Positions 17,644 through 26,017 of a stretch of 64,000 nucleotides of DNA are shown here, in pieces. The position numbers and the translations under genes are program-made. The stretch covers positions 868,190 through 932,189 of the forward strand of contig NZ_CP012600.1 of NCBI RefSeq assembly GCF_001278705.1, in the 5' to 3' direction. The notes beneath the pieces are model-generated. The model saw nothing but the letters and a program-made list of their open reading frames with translations, was not told the origin of the DNA and made no database searches. Source of the DNA: Bacillus gobiensis (GTDB lineage Bacteria; Bacillota; Bacilli; Bacillales; Bacillaceae). Numbering within the stretch: position 1 is the stretch's first letter; each line of letters opens with the position of its first letter.

Positions 17644-17808
17644 CGTATTTCACATTTTTCAACTCCAGTATTACCGCCCCTCATTCAAAAGAAGTAGTGG
17701 TTCTGATAAAATTGTTTGATTTTTGAAAAATAAGTGGATATTTATTTCGATTACCGATATATTAGATGATGTGCCACGTCTTACATGATATGGAAAGGTG
17801 CTGAAGAG

Positions 17809-19566
17809 ATGAAGACGTTTGAAAAATTAAAAGCATTTTATTGGCCTTACAAGTCGGTGTTTTTATGGTCTCTCTTATTTATGCTTTGCATGACGGGTAT
17901 CACAGTCGTTTACCCTGTTGTTCTTCAAATTACAATTGACGAAGTGATTTATAAAGGACAATACGAACTCATCCTCTGGATCAGCATCGGCTTTATCGGC
18001 ATTATGACGATCAAGGGAATCACAACTTATTTCCACCAATACTTAGGAGATTTATTCGGGATTAAATCGGTCTATCGTTTACGAAATGAGCTGTACGCGA
18101 AGCTGCAAAGACTCCCGTTTGGTTACTATGATAATGCCAAAACAGGGGATTTAATGTCCAGGCTGACAGCTGACGTAGAAGGATTTCGCTTCTTTTTATC
18201 GTTTGGTTTATCCGAGCTCATTCGCTTTGTTTTATTAATTGTAATTAGTCTTTCTGTCATGTTTTATTATTCCGTACCGCTAGCCCTTGTCACAATAGCG
18301 GCAATGCCTTTATTGGCGATATCCGTTTACAGCTTTGACAAAAGGGTTCACCCTGCATTCCGCGGGATTCGAAAATCTTTTGGAGTTTTAAACACAAATG
18401 TTCAGGAAAATATCAGCGGAATTAATACCGTTAAATCATTATCAAGAGAAGATTTTGAAATCAGCAAGTTTAATACATCGAATAAAGATTATAAGCAGAA
18501 TTTTCTTCATACATCTAATGTGTGGGCGAAATTCTTTCCTTTGATGGAATTGATAGGGAATATATGTACCGTTGCTTTGCTATGTTACGGAGGATATCTT
18601 GTCATTTCCGGACAGCTCAAGCCAGGCGCATTAGTTGCTTTCTTCAGCTTGGTAAACTACATTATGTGGCCGATCATGAACTTGGGGTTCGTTATTAACC
18701 AGTTTTCGCAAGCGAAAGCTTCAGGAGAAAGGCTGCTGGAAATTCTCGAAGCAGATGAAAAAATTACAACCCGCGAAAACGCGATCCATACAGAAAAATT
18801 AAGAGGACATGTCAGTTTTAAAGACGTGTCATTAAAATACGGAAAAGAAGATACTGAGTCTATTAAACATGTATCCTTTGAAGCACCTCCGGGAAAAACG
18901 ATAGGGTTAATCGGGGCGACAGGATCAGGAAAAAGCAGCATCGTTCAATTGATGAGCAGATTTTATGAGCCTACCGGGGGCGAAATTGCCATTGATGGAA
19001 AGCCGATAGCCGATTATTCCTTAAAAACGCTCCGGGCAAACATCGGGGTCGTATTGCAAGAATCATTTTTATTTTCTTCTACAATTCGTTCGAACATTTC
19101 TTACGGGAAGCCAAACGCTACAATGGAAGAAATTATCGAAGCGGCGAAGCTTGCCCAGGCTCATTCCTTTATTATGGAGCTGCCTGATCAATATGATACG
19201 ATGCTTGGCGAGAGAGGACTCGGCTTATCTGGCGGGCAAAAGCAAAGGTTGGCGATCGCAAGAGCCATTTGTAAGGATCCAGCTATTCTTGTGTTTGATG
19301 ATTCGACAAGTGCGGTCGATATGGAAACCGAGCATCGGATTCAGCTCGCTCTGCAAGAAGTGATGGAGGATCGAACTACCTTTATCATTGCCCACCGAAT
19401 TTCTTCAATTAAGCATGCGGATGAAATCCTCGTGATGGACAATGGAAGCGTTGTCGAACGCGGAACTCATCACGAACTTATTCAATTAAATGGTCATTAT
19501 AAACGCATTTTCGATTTGCAATACAAAGATCAAGAAATGATCGTTACATCCCATCAAGCGGGTTAG
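17809..19566 (+). CDS. yknU: YknU, ABC exporter half-transporter (degenerate Walker B partner)
   Basis: 585 residues, exactly the B. subtilis size: six membrane helices (about 15-310) and a nucleotide-binding domain (about 340-575). Walker A GATGSGKSS and signature LSGGQKQR are intact, but Walker B reads ILVFDDSTSAVD, with Asp in place of the catalytic Glu. This marks the non-catalytic-site half of a heterodimeric exporter with YknV. ATG at 17809 with AAAGGTG 8 nt upstream; a start at 17785 lacks a ribosome site. The exported compound is unknown (multidrug-type family). Confidence 0.93.
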   Translation: MKTFEKLKAFYWPYKSVFLWSLLFMLCMTGITVVYPVVLQITIDEVIYKGQYELILWISIGFIGIMTIKGITTYFHQYLGDLFGIKSVYRLRNELYAKLQRLPFGYYDNAKTGDLMSRLTADVEGFRFFLSFGLSELIRFVLLIVISLSVMFYYSVPLALVTIAAMPLLAISVYSFDKRVHPAFRGIRKSFGVLNTNVQENISGINTVKSLSREDFEISKFNTSNKDYKQNFLHTSNVWAKFFPLMELIGNICTVALLCYGGYLVISGQLKPGALVAFFSLVNYIMWPIMNLGFVINQFSQAKASGERLLEILEADEKITTRENAIHTEKLRGHVSFKDVSLKYGKEDTESIKHVSFEAPPGKTIGLIGATGSGKSSIVQLMSRFYEPTGGEIAIDGKPIADYSLKTLRANIGVVLQESFLFSSTIRSNISYGKPNATMEEIIEAAKLAQAHSFIMELPDQYDTMLGERGLGLSGGQKQRLAIARAICKDPAILVFDDSTSAVDMETEHRIQLALQEVMEDRTTFIIAHRISSIKHADEILVMDNGSVVERGTHHELIQLNGHYKRIFDLQYKDQEMIVTSHQAG

Positions 19567-19576
19567 GGGGCATAAA

Positions 19577-21394
19577 ATGCAAACATCAAAAAAACAAAAT
19601 ATGACCAACAGGTTTTACTATGCTTCAGACCAAATTATTGATAAGCCTTTTAACTGGGCGCAAATGTGGCGACTTTTGAAATACTTGGAGCCTTATAAAA
19701 AACGTTTGCTCCCGCTTTCCTTTATTACGGTTCTTATCGGAACGTTTGTAAGGCTGGCAGTACCGATTCTTATCGGTGTTTATACACTCGACCAAGCAAT
19801 ATTGGAAAAAGATACAAATTTGCTGATTGTGTTAGTTGCGATCATCAGCGGTTTGTATCTCCTGAATTATGCAGCAAACACTTGCAGGATCCGCTGGATG
19901 AATATGCTTGGACAAAACGTAATCTATGATTTGAGGCAGCATTTATTTACTCATGTACAGAGTCTTTCCCATCGTTTTTTTGATCAAAGATCGGCCGGAT
20001 CCATACTTGTACGGATCATGAATGATATTAACTCCCTGCAGGAGCTTTTCACTAGCGGAGTTATTAATTTGCTCATGGATATTCTCTTATTGCTCGGAGT
20101 CATTGTTATCCTGTTTACACTCAGCCCGGAGCTGACAATTGCGATCATGATTACGCTGCCTATCATGTTTATCATATCCACGACGCTTCGCAAAAATATC
20201 CGGCGGTCGTGGCAGTCGGTTCGAATGAAGCAGTCAAAGCTTAATTCCCATCTAAACGAAGGGATTCAAGGAATTCGAGTGACTCAAGCCTTTACACAAG
20301 AAAATGAGAATATGGAGTTTTTTAATAGCGTCAATACGGAAAACTATGAGTCATGGAGAGAAGCAACAAAAAAAAGTGCGATGTTTCGTCCATTCGTTGA
20401 AATGACAAATGCAGTAGGAACAGCAATCCTGCTTTGGTATGGCGTCACCCTTATCATGAATGAAACGATCTCAATCGGAGTGTTTGTATCCTTTGCTTTT
20501 TATCTAGGCATGTTCTGGGAGCCAATCAGCCGGTTAGGGCAGGTTTATAATCAGCTGCTGATGGGAATGGCTTCTTCAGAAAGAATATTTGAGTTTCTTG
20601 ATGAAAAGCCGCTCGTTGCAGAAAAAGAAGATGCGATACATGTGAACAAAATCAAAGGTTATGTTGAATTTGACGAAGTGGAATTTTCATATGACGGAAA
20701 AAGAAAAGCCCTTTATCCAATTTCGTTTGATATTCCTGCCGGAACAACGATTGCGCTGGTTGGGCATACCGGTTCAGGCAAAACGACGATAGCGAATCTC
20801 ATCAGCCGATTTTATGATGCAACTGGAGGAGAAGTAAGAATAGATGGTATTCCGATCACAAACTTAGCGGTTGCGAGCCTGCGCTCTCAAATCAGCATTG
20901 TGCTTCAGGATACATTCATTTTTTCAGGAACGATTATGGAAAACATTCGATTCGGCCGGCCGAATGCCACGGATGAAGAGGTTATTGAAGCAGCAAATGC
21001 TGTAGGTGCAGATGATTTTATTTCCTCCTTGAAAAACGGCTATTCGACTGAGGTGGAGGAAAGAGGGAGCGTACTTTCTGTGGGCGAAAGGCAGCTTATA
21101 TCGTTTGCCAGAGCCTTACTAGCAAACCCGAGAATCCTCATTCTCGATGAGGCAACCGCAAGCATCGATACAGAAACAGAGGTAAAAATTCAAGAGGCAT
21201 TGAGCACCCTTTTGAAAGGACGTACAGCAGTGATCATAGCCCACAGGCTTTCTACGATTCGGGGAGCAGATAAAATTATGGTGCTCGACCACGGACGGAA
21301 AATGGAGGAGGGAAGCCACGACGAGCTGATGGCGAAAGAAGGCGTGTACTGCGAGCTTGTAAAAGCCCAATACCGGATGTTTCAGACTCAGTAA
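19577..21394 (+). CDS. yknV: YknV, ABC exporter half-transporter (catalytic Walker B partner)
   Basis: 605 residues with six membrane segments (about 40-330) and a nucleotide-binding domain. Walker A GHTGSGKTT and Walker B ILILDEATASID with the catalytic Glu are intact, but the signature is altered to LSVGERQL. Together with YknU this gives one consensus ATPase site (YknV Walker motifs plus YknU LSGGQ) and one degenerate site. It starts 11 nt after yknU with a TAGGGGG ribosome site, so the two are certainly co-expressed. The sdp-protection genes yknW-Z that follow in B. subtilis are absent. Confidence 0.93.
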   Translation: MQTSKKQNMTNRFYYASDQIIDKPFNWAQMWRLLKYLEPYKKRLLPLSFITVLIGTFVRLAVPILIGVYTLDQAILEKDTNLLIVLVAIISGLYLLNYAANTCRIRWMNMLGQNVIYDLRQHLFTHVQSLSHRFFDQRSAGSILVRIMNDINSLQELFTSGVINLLMDILLLLGVIVILFTLSPELTIAIMITLPIMFIISTTLRKNIRRSWQSVRMKQSKLNSHLNEGIQGIRVTQAFTQENENMEFFNSVNTENYESWREATKKSAMFRPFVEMTNAVGTAILLWYGVTLIMNETISIGVFVSFAFYLGMFWEPISRLGQVYNQLLMGMASSERIFEFLDEKPLVAEKEDAIHVNKIKGYVEFDEVEFSYDGKRKALYPISFDIPAGTTIALVGHTGSGKTTIANLISRFYDATGGEVRIDGIPITNLAVASLRSQISIVLQDTFIFSGTIMENIRFGRPNATDEEVIEAANAVGADDFISSLKNGYSTEVEERGSVLSVGERQLISFARALLANPRILILDEATASIDTETEVKIQEALSTLLKGRTAVIIAHRLSTIRGADKIMVLDHGRKMEEGSHDELMAKEGVYCELVKAQYRMFQTQ

Positions 21395-21422
21395 AAACCT
21401 TCGGGCTTCCGAAGGTTTTTTC
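21393..21422 (+). terminator. Terminator after yknV
   Basis: Stem AAAACCTTCGG/CCGAAGGTTTT with a 4-nt loop and T-run, beginning at the stop codon. Confidence 0.9.
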
Positions 21423-21518
21423 TCTGCATTCAAGTGTTTACAAATGATTATACTAAAGGTAATATTATTAATCGTGAACGAAAATTAATGATTTTGGTTG
21501 AAATTGAAAGTTTTTTTA

Positions 21519-21547
21519 TTGTTTTTTCTTAATAGAACGGTTACAAT
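21519..21547 (+). promoter_or_regulatory. Candidate sigma-A promoter of the fructose operon
   Basis: TTGTTT, 17 nt, TACAAT, ending 49 nt before the fruR ATG. Confidence 0.6.
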
Positions 21548-21557
21548 GAAATTGTAA

Positions 21558-21571
21558 TGAATGCGTTTCCA
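21558..21571 (+). promoter_or_regulatory. Catabolite-responsive element (cre) upstream of fruR
   Basis: TGAATGCGTTTCCA matches the CcpA cre consensus TGWAANCGNTNWCA at 12 of 14 positions, including the central CG. It lies just downstream of the -10 box, a position that blocks initiation or elongation. The flanking AATGAAA...TTTTCATT symmetry may also be the FruR operator. Confidence 0.6.
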
Positions 21572-21596
21572 TTTTCATTGCAGGGGGTGCAAAAAA

Positions 21597-22352
21597 ATGC
21601 TCACTCAAGAACGTCATCAGGTAATTCTTGACGAGGTCCAATTAAATGATGTGGTCGCTCTGCAGCGGCTCGTGCAATTAACGAATGCTTCTGAATCAAC
21701 CATTAGGAGAGACCTTACAACTCTTGAGGAGCGTGGGTTTATAAAGCGTGTTCATGGAGGGGCTTCAAAGCTTTCCGACATTCGTACGGAACCGGACATG
21801 CAAGAGAAATCATTCAAAAACCTTCAAGATAAGCAGGAAATAGCCAGGGAAGCTGCAAAGCATGTTGGTATTGATGAATGCATCTATCTGGATGCCGGCA
21901 CAACAACCCATCAAATGATCCAATTTTTAGATAAAGCTAACAATGTACTCGTTGTAACCAACGGAGTTATGCACATTGAAGAGCTATCAAAAAAGGGTAT
22001 TCCTTTTTATATATTGGGAGGGGCTGTCAAACATCGAACAGGTGCGATCATGGGAGGCTATGCATTGCTGTCTCTTGAACAATACCGGTTTGATAAGTGT
22101 TTTTTAGGTACGAATGGCATACATTTAGAGGCGGGTTTTACGACGCCGGATCCTGAAGAAGCGATTATTAAGAAAAAAGCTGCAGGTCAATCCAAAAAAG
22201 CTTATGTCTTAGCAGACCCGAGCAAATTCGGGGAGATATCCTTTTCCTCATTCGCTCCTATTTCTAAAGCAGCAATTGTAACAACAAATCTGGATCAGGA
22301 CTTATATCGAACGTATAACAAGAAAACAGAGGTAAAGGTAGTGAATACATGA
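21597..22352 (+). CDS. fruR: FruR, DeoR-family repressor of the fructose operon
   Basis: 251 residues, the B. subtilis length. DeoR helix-turn-helix at 1-57 (NASESTIRRDLTTLEERGFIKRVHGGA) and a sugar-phosphate-sensing domain (about 75-240) with the DAGTTT motif. It represses fruRKA and is released by fructose 1-phosphate. ATG at 21597 follows AGGGGGTG; an earlier in-frame ATG at 21561 lies inside the cre site and lacks a ribosome site. It overlaps fruK by 4 nt (ATGA). Confidence 0.94.
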   Translation: MLTQERHQVILDEVQLNDVVALQRLVQLTNASESTIRRDLTTLEERGFIKRVHGGASKLSDIRTEPDMQEKSFKNLQDKQEIAREAAKHVGIDECIYLDAGTTTHQMIQFLDKANNVLVVTNGVMHIEELSKKGIPFYILGGAVKHRTGAIMGGYALLSLEQYRFDKCFLGTNGIHLEAGFTTPDPEEAIIKKKAAGQSKKAYVLADPSKFGEISFSSFAPISKAAIVTTNLDQDLYRTYNKKTEVKVVNT

Positions 22353-23260
22353 TTTATACGGTAACTTTAAACCCATCTGTCGATTATATTGTCAAAGTTG
22401 AAGATTTTGAGCTCGGCGGTCTGAACCGATCGTCATATGATGTGAAATACCCTGGCGGAAAAGGAATTAACGTATCGAGGATCTTAACAAGGCTTCAGGT
22501 GTCATCAAAGGCACTTGGATTTATTGGCGGATTTACTGGAGAATATATTCGCTCATTTTTGGAAAATGAAGAACTGAAAACTGCTTTCCAAGTGGTGAAA
22601 GGTGATTCAAGAATTAATATTAAGCTTAAAACAGGGGCAGAAACAGAAATTAATGGTGTTGGACCAGTTATTTCGGATCAAGATTTCACTAAATTTCTTA
22701 ATCAATTTTCAGAGCTTAAGGAAGGTGACTTCGTTGTGGTCGCCGGAAGCATTCCTTCATCGCTGCCGCAGTCAACGTATGAACAAATTGCAGAAATCTG
22801 CAAGCGTCAAAATGCAAATATTGTACTCGATATATCGGGAGAAGCACTTAAAAAAGCGGCGCATATGAAGCCTTTCTTAATGAAGCCGAATCATCACGAA
22901 TTGGGAGAAATGTTCCAAACAACAATCGAAACAATCGAAGAAGTGATTCCATATGGGAAAAAGCTCGTCACCGAAGGCGCAACCCATGTGATTGTCTCGA
23001 TGGCTGAAAAAGGCGCCTTGTTATTTACAAAAAATGACGTGTTTCTTGCCAATGTCCCTAAAGGTAAGCTTGTCAATTCTGTGGGGGCAGGAGATTCAGT
23101 TGTAGCCGGTTTTATGTCAGGAATCGAAAAAGGAATGGATATCGTTGATTGTTTTCGCCTAGGAGTTGCTTCAGGGAGTGCAACTGCTTTCTCCGAAGAA
23201 CTGGCAGAACGTCAGTTAATAATGGAGCTTTTGCCTGAAGTTCAGGCAGAGCGTTTGTAA
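22349..23260 (+). CDS. fruK: FruK, 1-phosphofructokinase
   Basis: 303 residues, PfkB/ribokinase family: GGKGINVSRIL near residue 37 and the ATP/catalytic signature NSVGAGDSVVAGF (Asp near 250). It phosphorylates fructose 1-phosphate from FruA to fructose 1,6-bisphosphate. Translation is coupled to fruR by an ATGA overlap. fruA begins 14 nt downstream. Tagatose-6-phosphate kinase is the nearest alternative family, but the operon settles the call. Confidence 0.95.
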   Translation: MIYTVTLNPSVDYIVKVEDFELGGLNRSSYDVKYPGGKGINVSRILTRLQVSSKALGFIGGFTGEYIRSFLENEELKTAFQVVKGDSRINIKLKTGAETEINGVGPVISDQDFTKFLNQFSELKEGDFVVVAGSIPSSLPQSTYEQIAEICKRQNANIVLDISGEALKKAAHMKPFLMKPNHHELGEMFQTTIETIEEVIPYGKKLVTEGATHVIVSMAEKGALLFTKNDVFLANVPKGKLVNSVGAGDSVVAGFMSGIEKGMDIVDCFRLGVASGSATAFSEELAERQLIMELLPEVQAERL

Positions 23261-23274
23261 GGGAGGATTTTACG

Positions 23275-25155
23275 TTGAAGATTACTGAACTATTAACTAA
23301 AAATACAATAAAATTAGCGATTGAAAACACGCAAAAAGACATGGTCATCGATGAACTGGTCGACGTACTTGATCAGGCCGGCAAGCTGAATGACCGTGAA
23401 GGATACAAAGAAGCAGTTTTAAATAGAGAAAAGCAAAGCACTACAGGTATCGGTGAAGGGATTGCGATCCCCCATGCGAAAACAGGAAGCGTAAGCGATC
23501 CGGCAATCGCATTTGGCAGAAGTGTTCAAGGAGTGGATTATGAGTCATTGGACGGCCAGCCGAGCCAATTGATATTTATGATTGCGGCTACAGATGGTGC
23601 AAACAATACGCACCTTGAAGCATTGTCCAGACTATCAACCTTGCTTATGCGGGAAGAAATACGGAAGCAGCTTCTTGAAGCCGCAACTGAGGAAGATGTA
23701 CTTGACATCATTAATTCCCATGATAAGGATGATGAAGAAGAGGAGCAAACTCCTCAGCATGCTCCATCTGCAAAAGGAAAAATCCTTGCCGTTACGGCAT
23801 GCCCGACAGGAATTGCCCATACCTTTATGGCGGCGGATTCTTTGAAGGAAAAAGCAAAAGAGCTCGGCGTTGATATTAAAGTAGAAACGAACGGTTCAGG
23901 CGGCATTAAAAATGCGCTGACTGCTGAAGAAATTGAAGAAGCAACAGCAATTATAGTTGCTGCTGACAAACAGGTCGAAATGCAGCGTTTTAACGGTAAG
24001 CACGTCATCGAGGTTCCGGTTGTTCAAGGAATAAGAAAACCTCAGGAATTAATTGAACGAGCCCTGAAACAAGATGCTCCGGTGTACCGCGGAGACGGAT
24101 CGAAGGCCGAAAAAGGCGAAAAGTCTTCCGGAAAAGGACGTAACGCATTTTACCGTCATATTATGAACGGTGTCAGTAACATGCTTCCGTTTGTTGTCGG
24201 AGGCGGGATTTTGATCGCCATTTCTTTCATGTTTGGTATTGACGCGGTAGATCCCGAAGATCCAAGCTATAATCGTTTTGCTGAAGCTTTAAGCACGATT
24301 GGTGGCGGAAACGCATTCGGATTAATGATTCCGGTTCTGGCAGGTTTTATTGCGATGAGTATTGCCGACCGTCCAGGACTTGCACCGGGTATGGTCGGAG
24401 GTTTTATGGCTGCACAGGGTCAAGCAGGCTTTCTCGGCGGATTGATTGCCGGTTTCCTTGCCGGATACATCGTAGTTTTATTGAAAAAGGCATTAAACGT
24501 CATGCCGCAGTCGTTAGAAGGATTAAAACCTGTACTTCTCTATCCTGTATTCGGTATTTTCTTTACTGGAATCATTATGTTCTTTGTCATTATCGATCCT
24601 GTAAAAGCAATTAATCTCGGATTAAGTTCGTGGCTTCAAGGCCTCGGGACAGGAAATCTTGTTCTCCTTGGAATTGTTCTTGGCGGAATGATGTCGGTTG
24701 ATATGGGCGGACCTATTAACAAAGCAGCATTTACGTTTGGAATCGCGATGATTGACGCTGGCATTTTTGGTCCGCATGCTGCTATCATGGCAGGCGGAAT
24801 GACAGCTCCACTAGGTATTGCGCTTGCAACTTCGATCTTCCGGAAAAAATTCACAAAAAGGGATCGCGAATCGGGAATCACTTGCTATTTCATGGGCGCA
24901 GCATTTATCACAGAAGGCGCCATTCCATTTGCAGCAGCAGATCCGCTTCGCGTGATACCTGCAGCAGTTGCCGGTTCTGCAGTTGCCGGCGGATTGACAA
25001 TGTTTTTCGGATTGGGGCTGCGTGCTCCGCATGGCGGACTCTTTGTTTCTCCGTTTGTAGAAGGTAGTCCATTCATCTATATACTTTGCATTTTAATTGG
25101 CGCATTGGTTACAGCCGTACTATTGGGTATTCTAAAAAAACCAGTTACTGAATAG
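23275..25155 (+). CDS. fruA: FruA, fructose-specific PTS enzyme IIABC
   Basis: 626 residues in the order EIIA (1-150, phospho-His67 in IAIPHAKTG), an acidic linker (DKDDEEEEQT), EIIB (about 168-265, phospho-Cys176 in VTACPTGIAHTFMAA) and the membrane EIIC domain (about 290-626, with GGG-rich helices). It takes up fructose and phosphorylates it to fructose 1-phosphate. TTG start with GGGAGGA upstream. It is the last gene of fruRKA, ending in a strong terminator. Slightly shorter than B. subtilis FruA (635). Confidence 0.96.
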   Translation: MKITELLTKNTIKLAIENTQKDMVIDELVDVLDQAGKLNDREGYKEAVLNREKQSTTGIGEGIAIPHAKTGSVSDPAIAFGRSVQGVDYESLDGQPSQLIFMIAATDGANNTHLEALSRLSTLLMREEIRKQLLEAATEEDVLDIINSHDKDDEEEEQTPQHAPSAKGKILAVTACPTGIAHTFMAADSLKEKAKELGVDIKVETNGSGGIKNALTAEEIEEATAIIVAADKQVEMQRFNGKHVIEVPVVQGIRKPQELIERALKQDAPVYRGDGSKAEKGEKSSGKGRNAFYRHIMNGVSNMLPFVVGGGILIAISFMFGIDAVDPEDPSYNRFAEALSTIGGGNAFGLMIPVLAGFIAMSIADRPGLAPGMVGGFMAAQGQAGFLGGLIAGFLAGYIVVLLKKALNVMPQSLEGLKPVLLYPVFGIFFTGIIMFFVIIDPVKAINLGLSSWLQGLGTGNLVLLGIVLGGMMSVDMGGPINKAAFTFGIAMIDAGIFGPHAAIMAGGMTAPLGIALATSIFRKKFTKRDRESGITCYFMGAAFITEGAIPFAAADPLRVIPAAVAGSAVAGGLTMFFGLGLRAPHGGLFVSPFVEGSPFIYILCILIGALVTAVLLGILKKPVTE

Positions 25156-25161
25156 TAAACA

Positions 25162-25197
25162 AAAAAGTGCTGCGAGACTGTCTTGCAGCACTTTTTA
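25162..25197 (+). terminator. Terminator of the fructose operon
   Basis: Stem AAAAAGTGCTGC...GCAGCACTTTTT, extended by AGA/TCT across a small bulge, with a T-run. Confidence 0.92.
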
Positions 25198-25329
25198 CTT
25201 TGCAATGCTCATTTCTTCCTGAGCACAAAGAAAAATTTTCAAGCTGAGGCAAGATGAAATTATGCCTTTTTCAAAACATGTGATAAAGTATAGGTAAGAA
25301 GCTTTGCATCTGGTTTAGGAGGAAAAGTT

Positions 25330-25890
25330 TTGGCAGAAGAAAAAGTAAAGAAAAAAAAGAATTCACTGATAGAGTGGGCGAAGGCTTTAGTTATCGCAAT
25401 TGCATTAGCGCTTATTATTCGGGTATTTCTCTTTGAGCCTTATTTAGTAGAAGGGACTTCCATGAATCCTACCTTGCATGACGGGGAACGGCTGTTTGTC
25501 AATAAAACGATTGGCTATGTCGGAACGCTGAATCGCGGAGATATTGTGATTATTGACGGAGATGACAGCAGCGTTCATTATGTCAAAAGATTAATAGGGC
25601 AGCCAGGTGACACCGTCGAGATGAAAAACGACCGTCTCGTCATAAACGGCAAAGAAATTCCGGAACCTTATTTATCGGAAAATAAAAACCAGGCGGACGA
25701 GCTTGGTGTCCATTTAACCGGTGATTTTGGGCCTGTCGAAGTTCCAGAGGGGAAATATTTTGTGATGGGAGATAACCGTTTGAATTCGATGGATTCAAGA
25801 AACGGACTCGGTTTAATTGATAAAAGCCGAATTATCGGAACCTCCCAGTTTGTCTTTTTTCCTTTCAATGAATTAAGGCAAACCAAATAA
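25330..25890 (+). CDS. sipT: SipT, type I signal peptidase
   Basis: 186 residues. An N-terminal cytoplasmic basic stretch and one membrane anchor (about 18-36) precede the catalytic domain with Ser44 in GTSMNPTL and the general base Lys86 in YVKRLIG; box E is GDNRLNSMDSR. It cleaves signal peptides of secreted preproteins on the outer face of the membrane. TTG start with AGGAGGAAAAG upstream. The position after fruA is that of B. subtilis sipT. Other Sip paralogues cannot be excluded by sequence alone. Confidence 0.92.
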   Translation: MAEEKVKKKKNSLIEWAKALVIAIALALIIRVFLFEPYLVEGTSMNPTLHDGERLFVNKTIGYVGTLNRGDIVIIDGDDSSVHYVKRLIGQPGDTVEMKNDRLVINGKEIPEPYLSENKNQADELGVHLTGDFGPVEVPEGKYFVMGDNRLNSMDSRNGLGLIDKSRIIGTSQFVFFPFNELRQTK

Positions 25891-25971
25891 TCAGAGCCTT
25901 ATTTCCTTTGGGGAATAGGGCTATTCGTAATGTTCTAATAACCAATGATTTATATGTATTGTAATTCGTGA

Positions 25972-25977
25972 TATACT
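25972..25977 (+). promoter_or_regulatory. Candidate -10 box of ykpA
   Basis: TATACT preceded by TGA (extended -10) 41 nt before the ykpA ATG; the -35 is poor. Confidence 0.4.
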
Positions 25978-26017
25978 TTTTTAAATGAAGCTTGTTAGTT
26001 AATGGAGGAAATAAATT

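Noticed and set aside
24811-25076. Several antisense frames inside fruA
   Set aside because: Shadow frames of the EIIC domain with Cys- or Ser-rich nonsense composition and no start signals.
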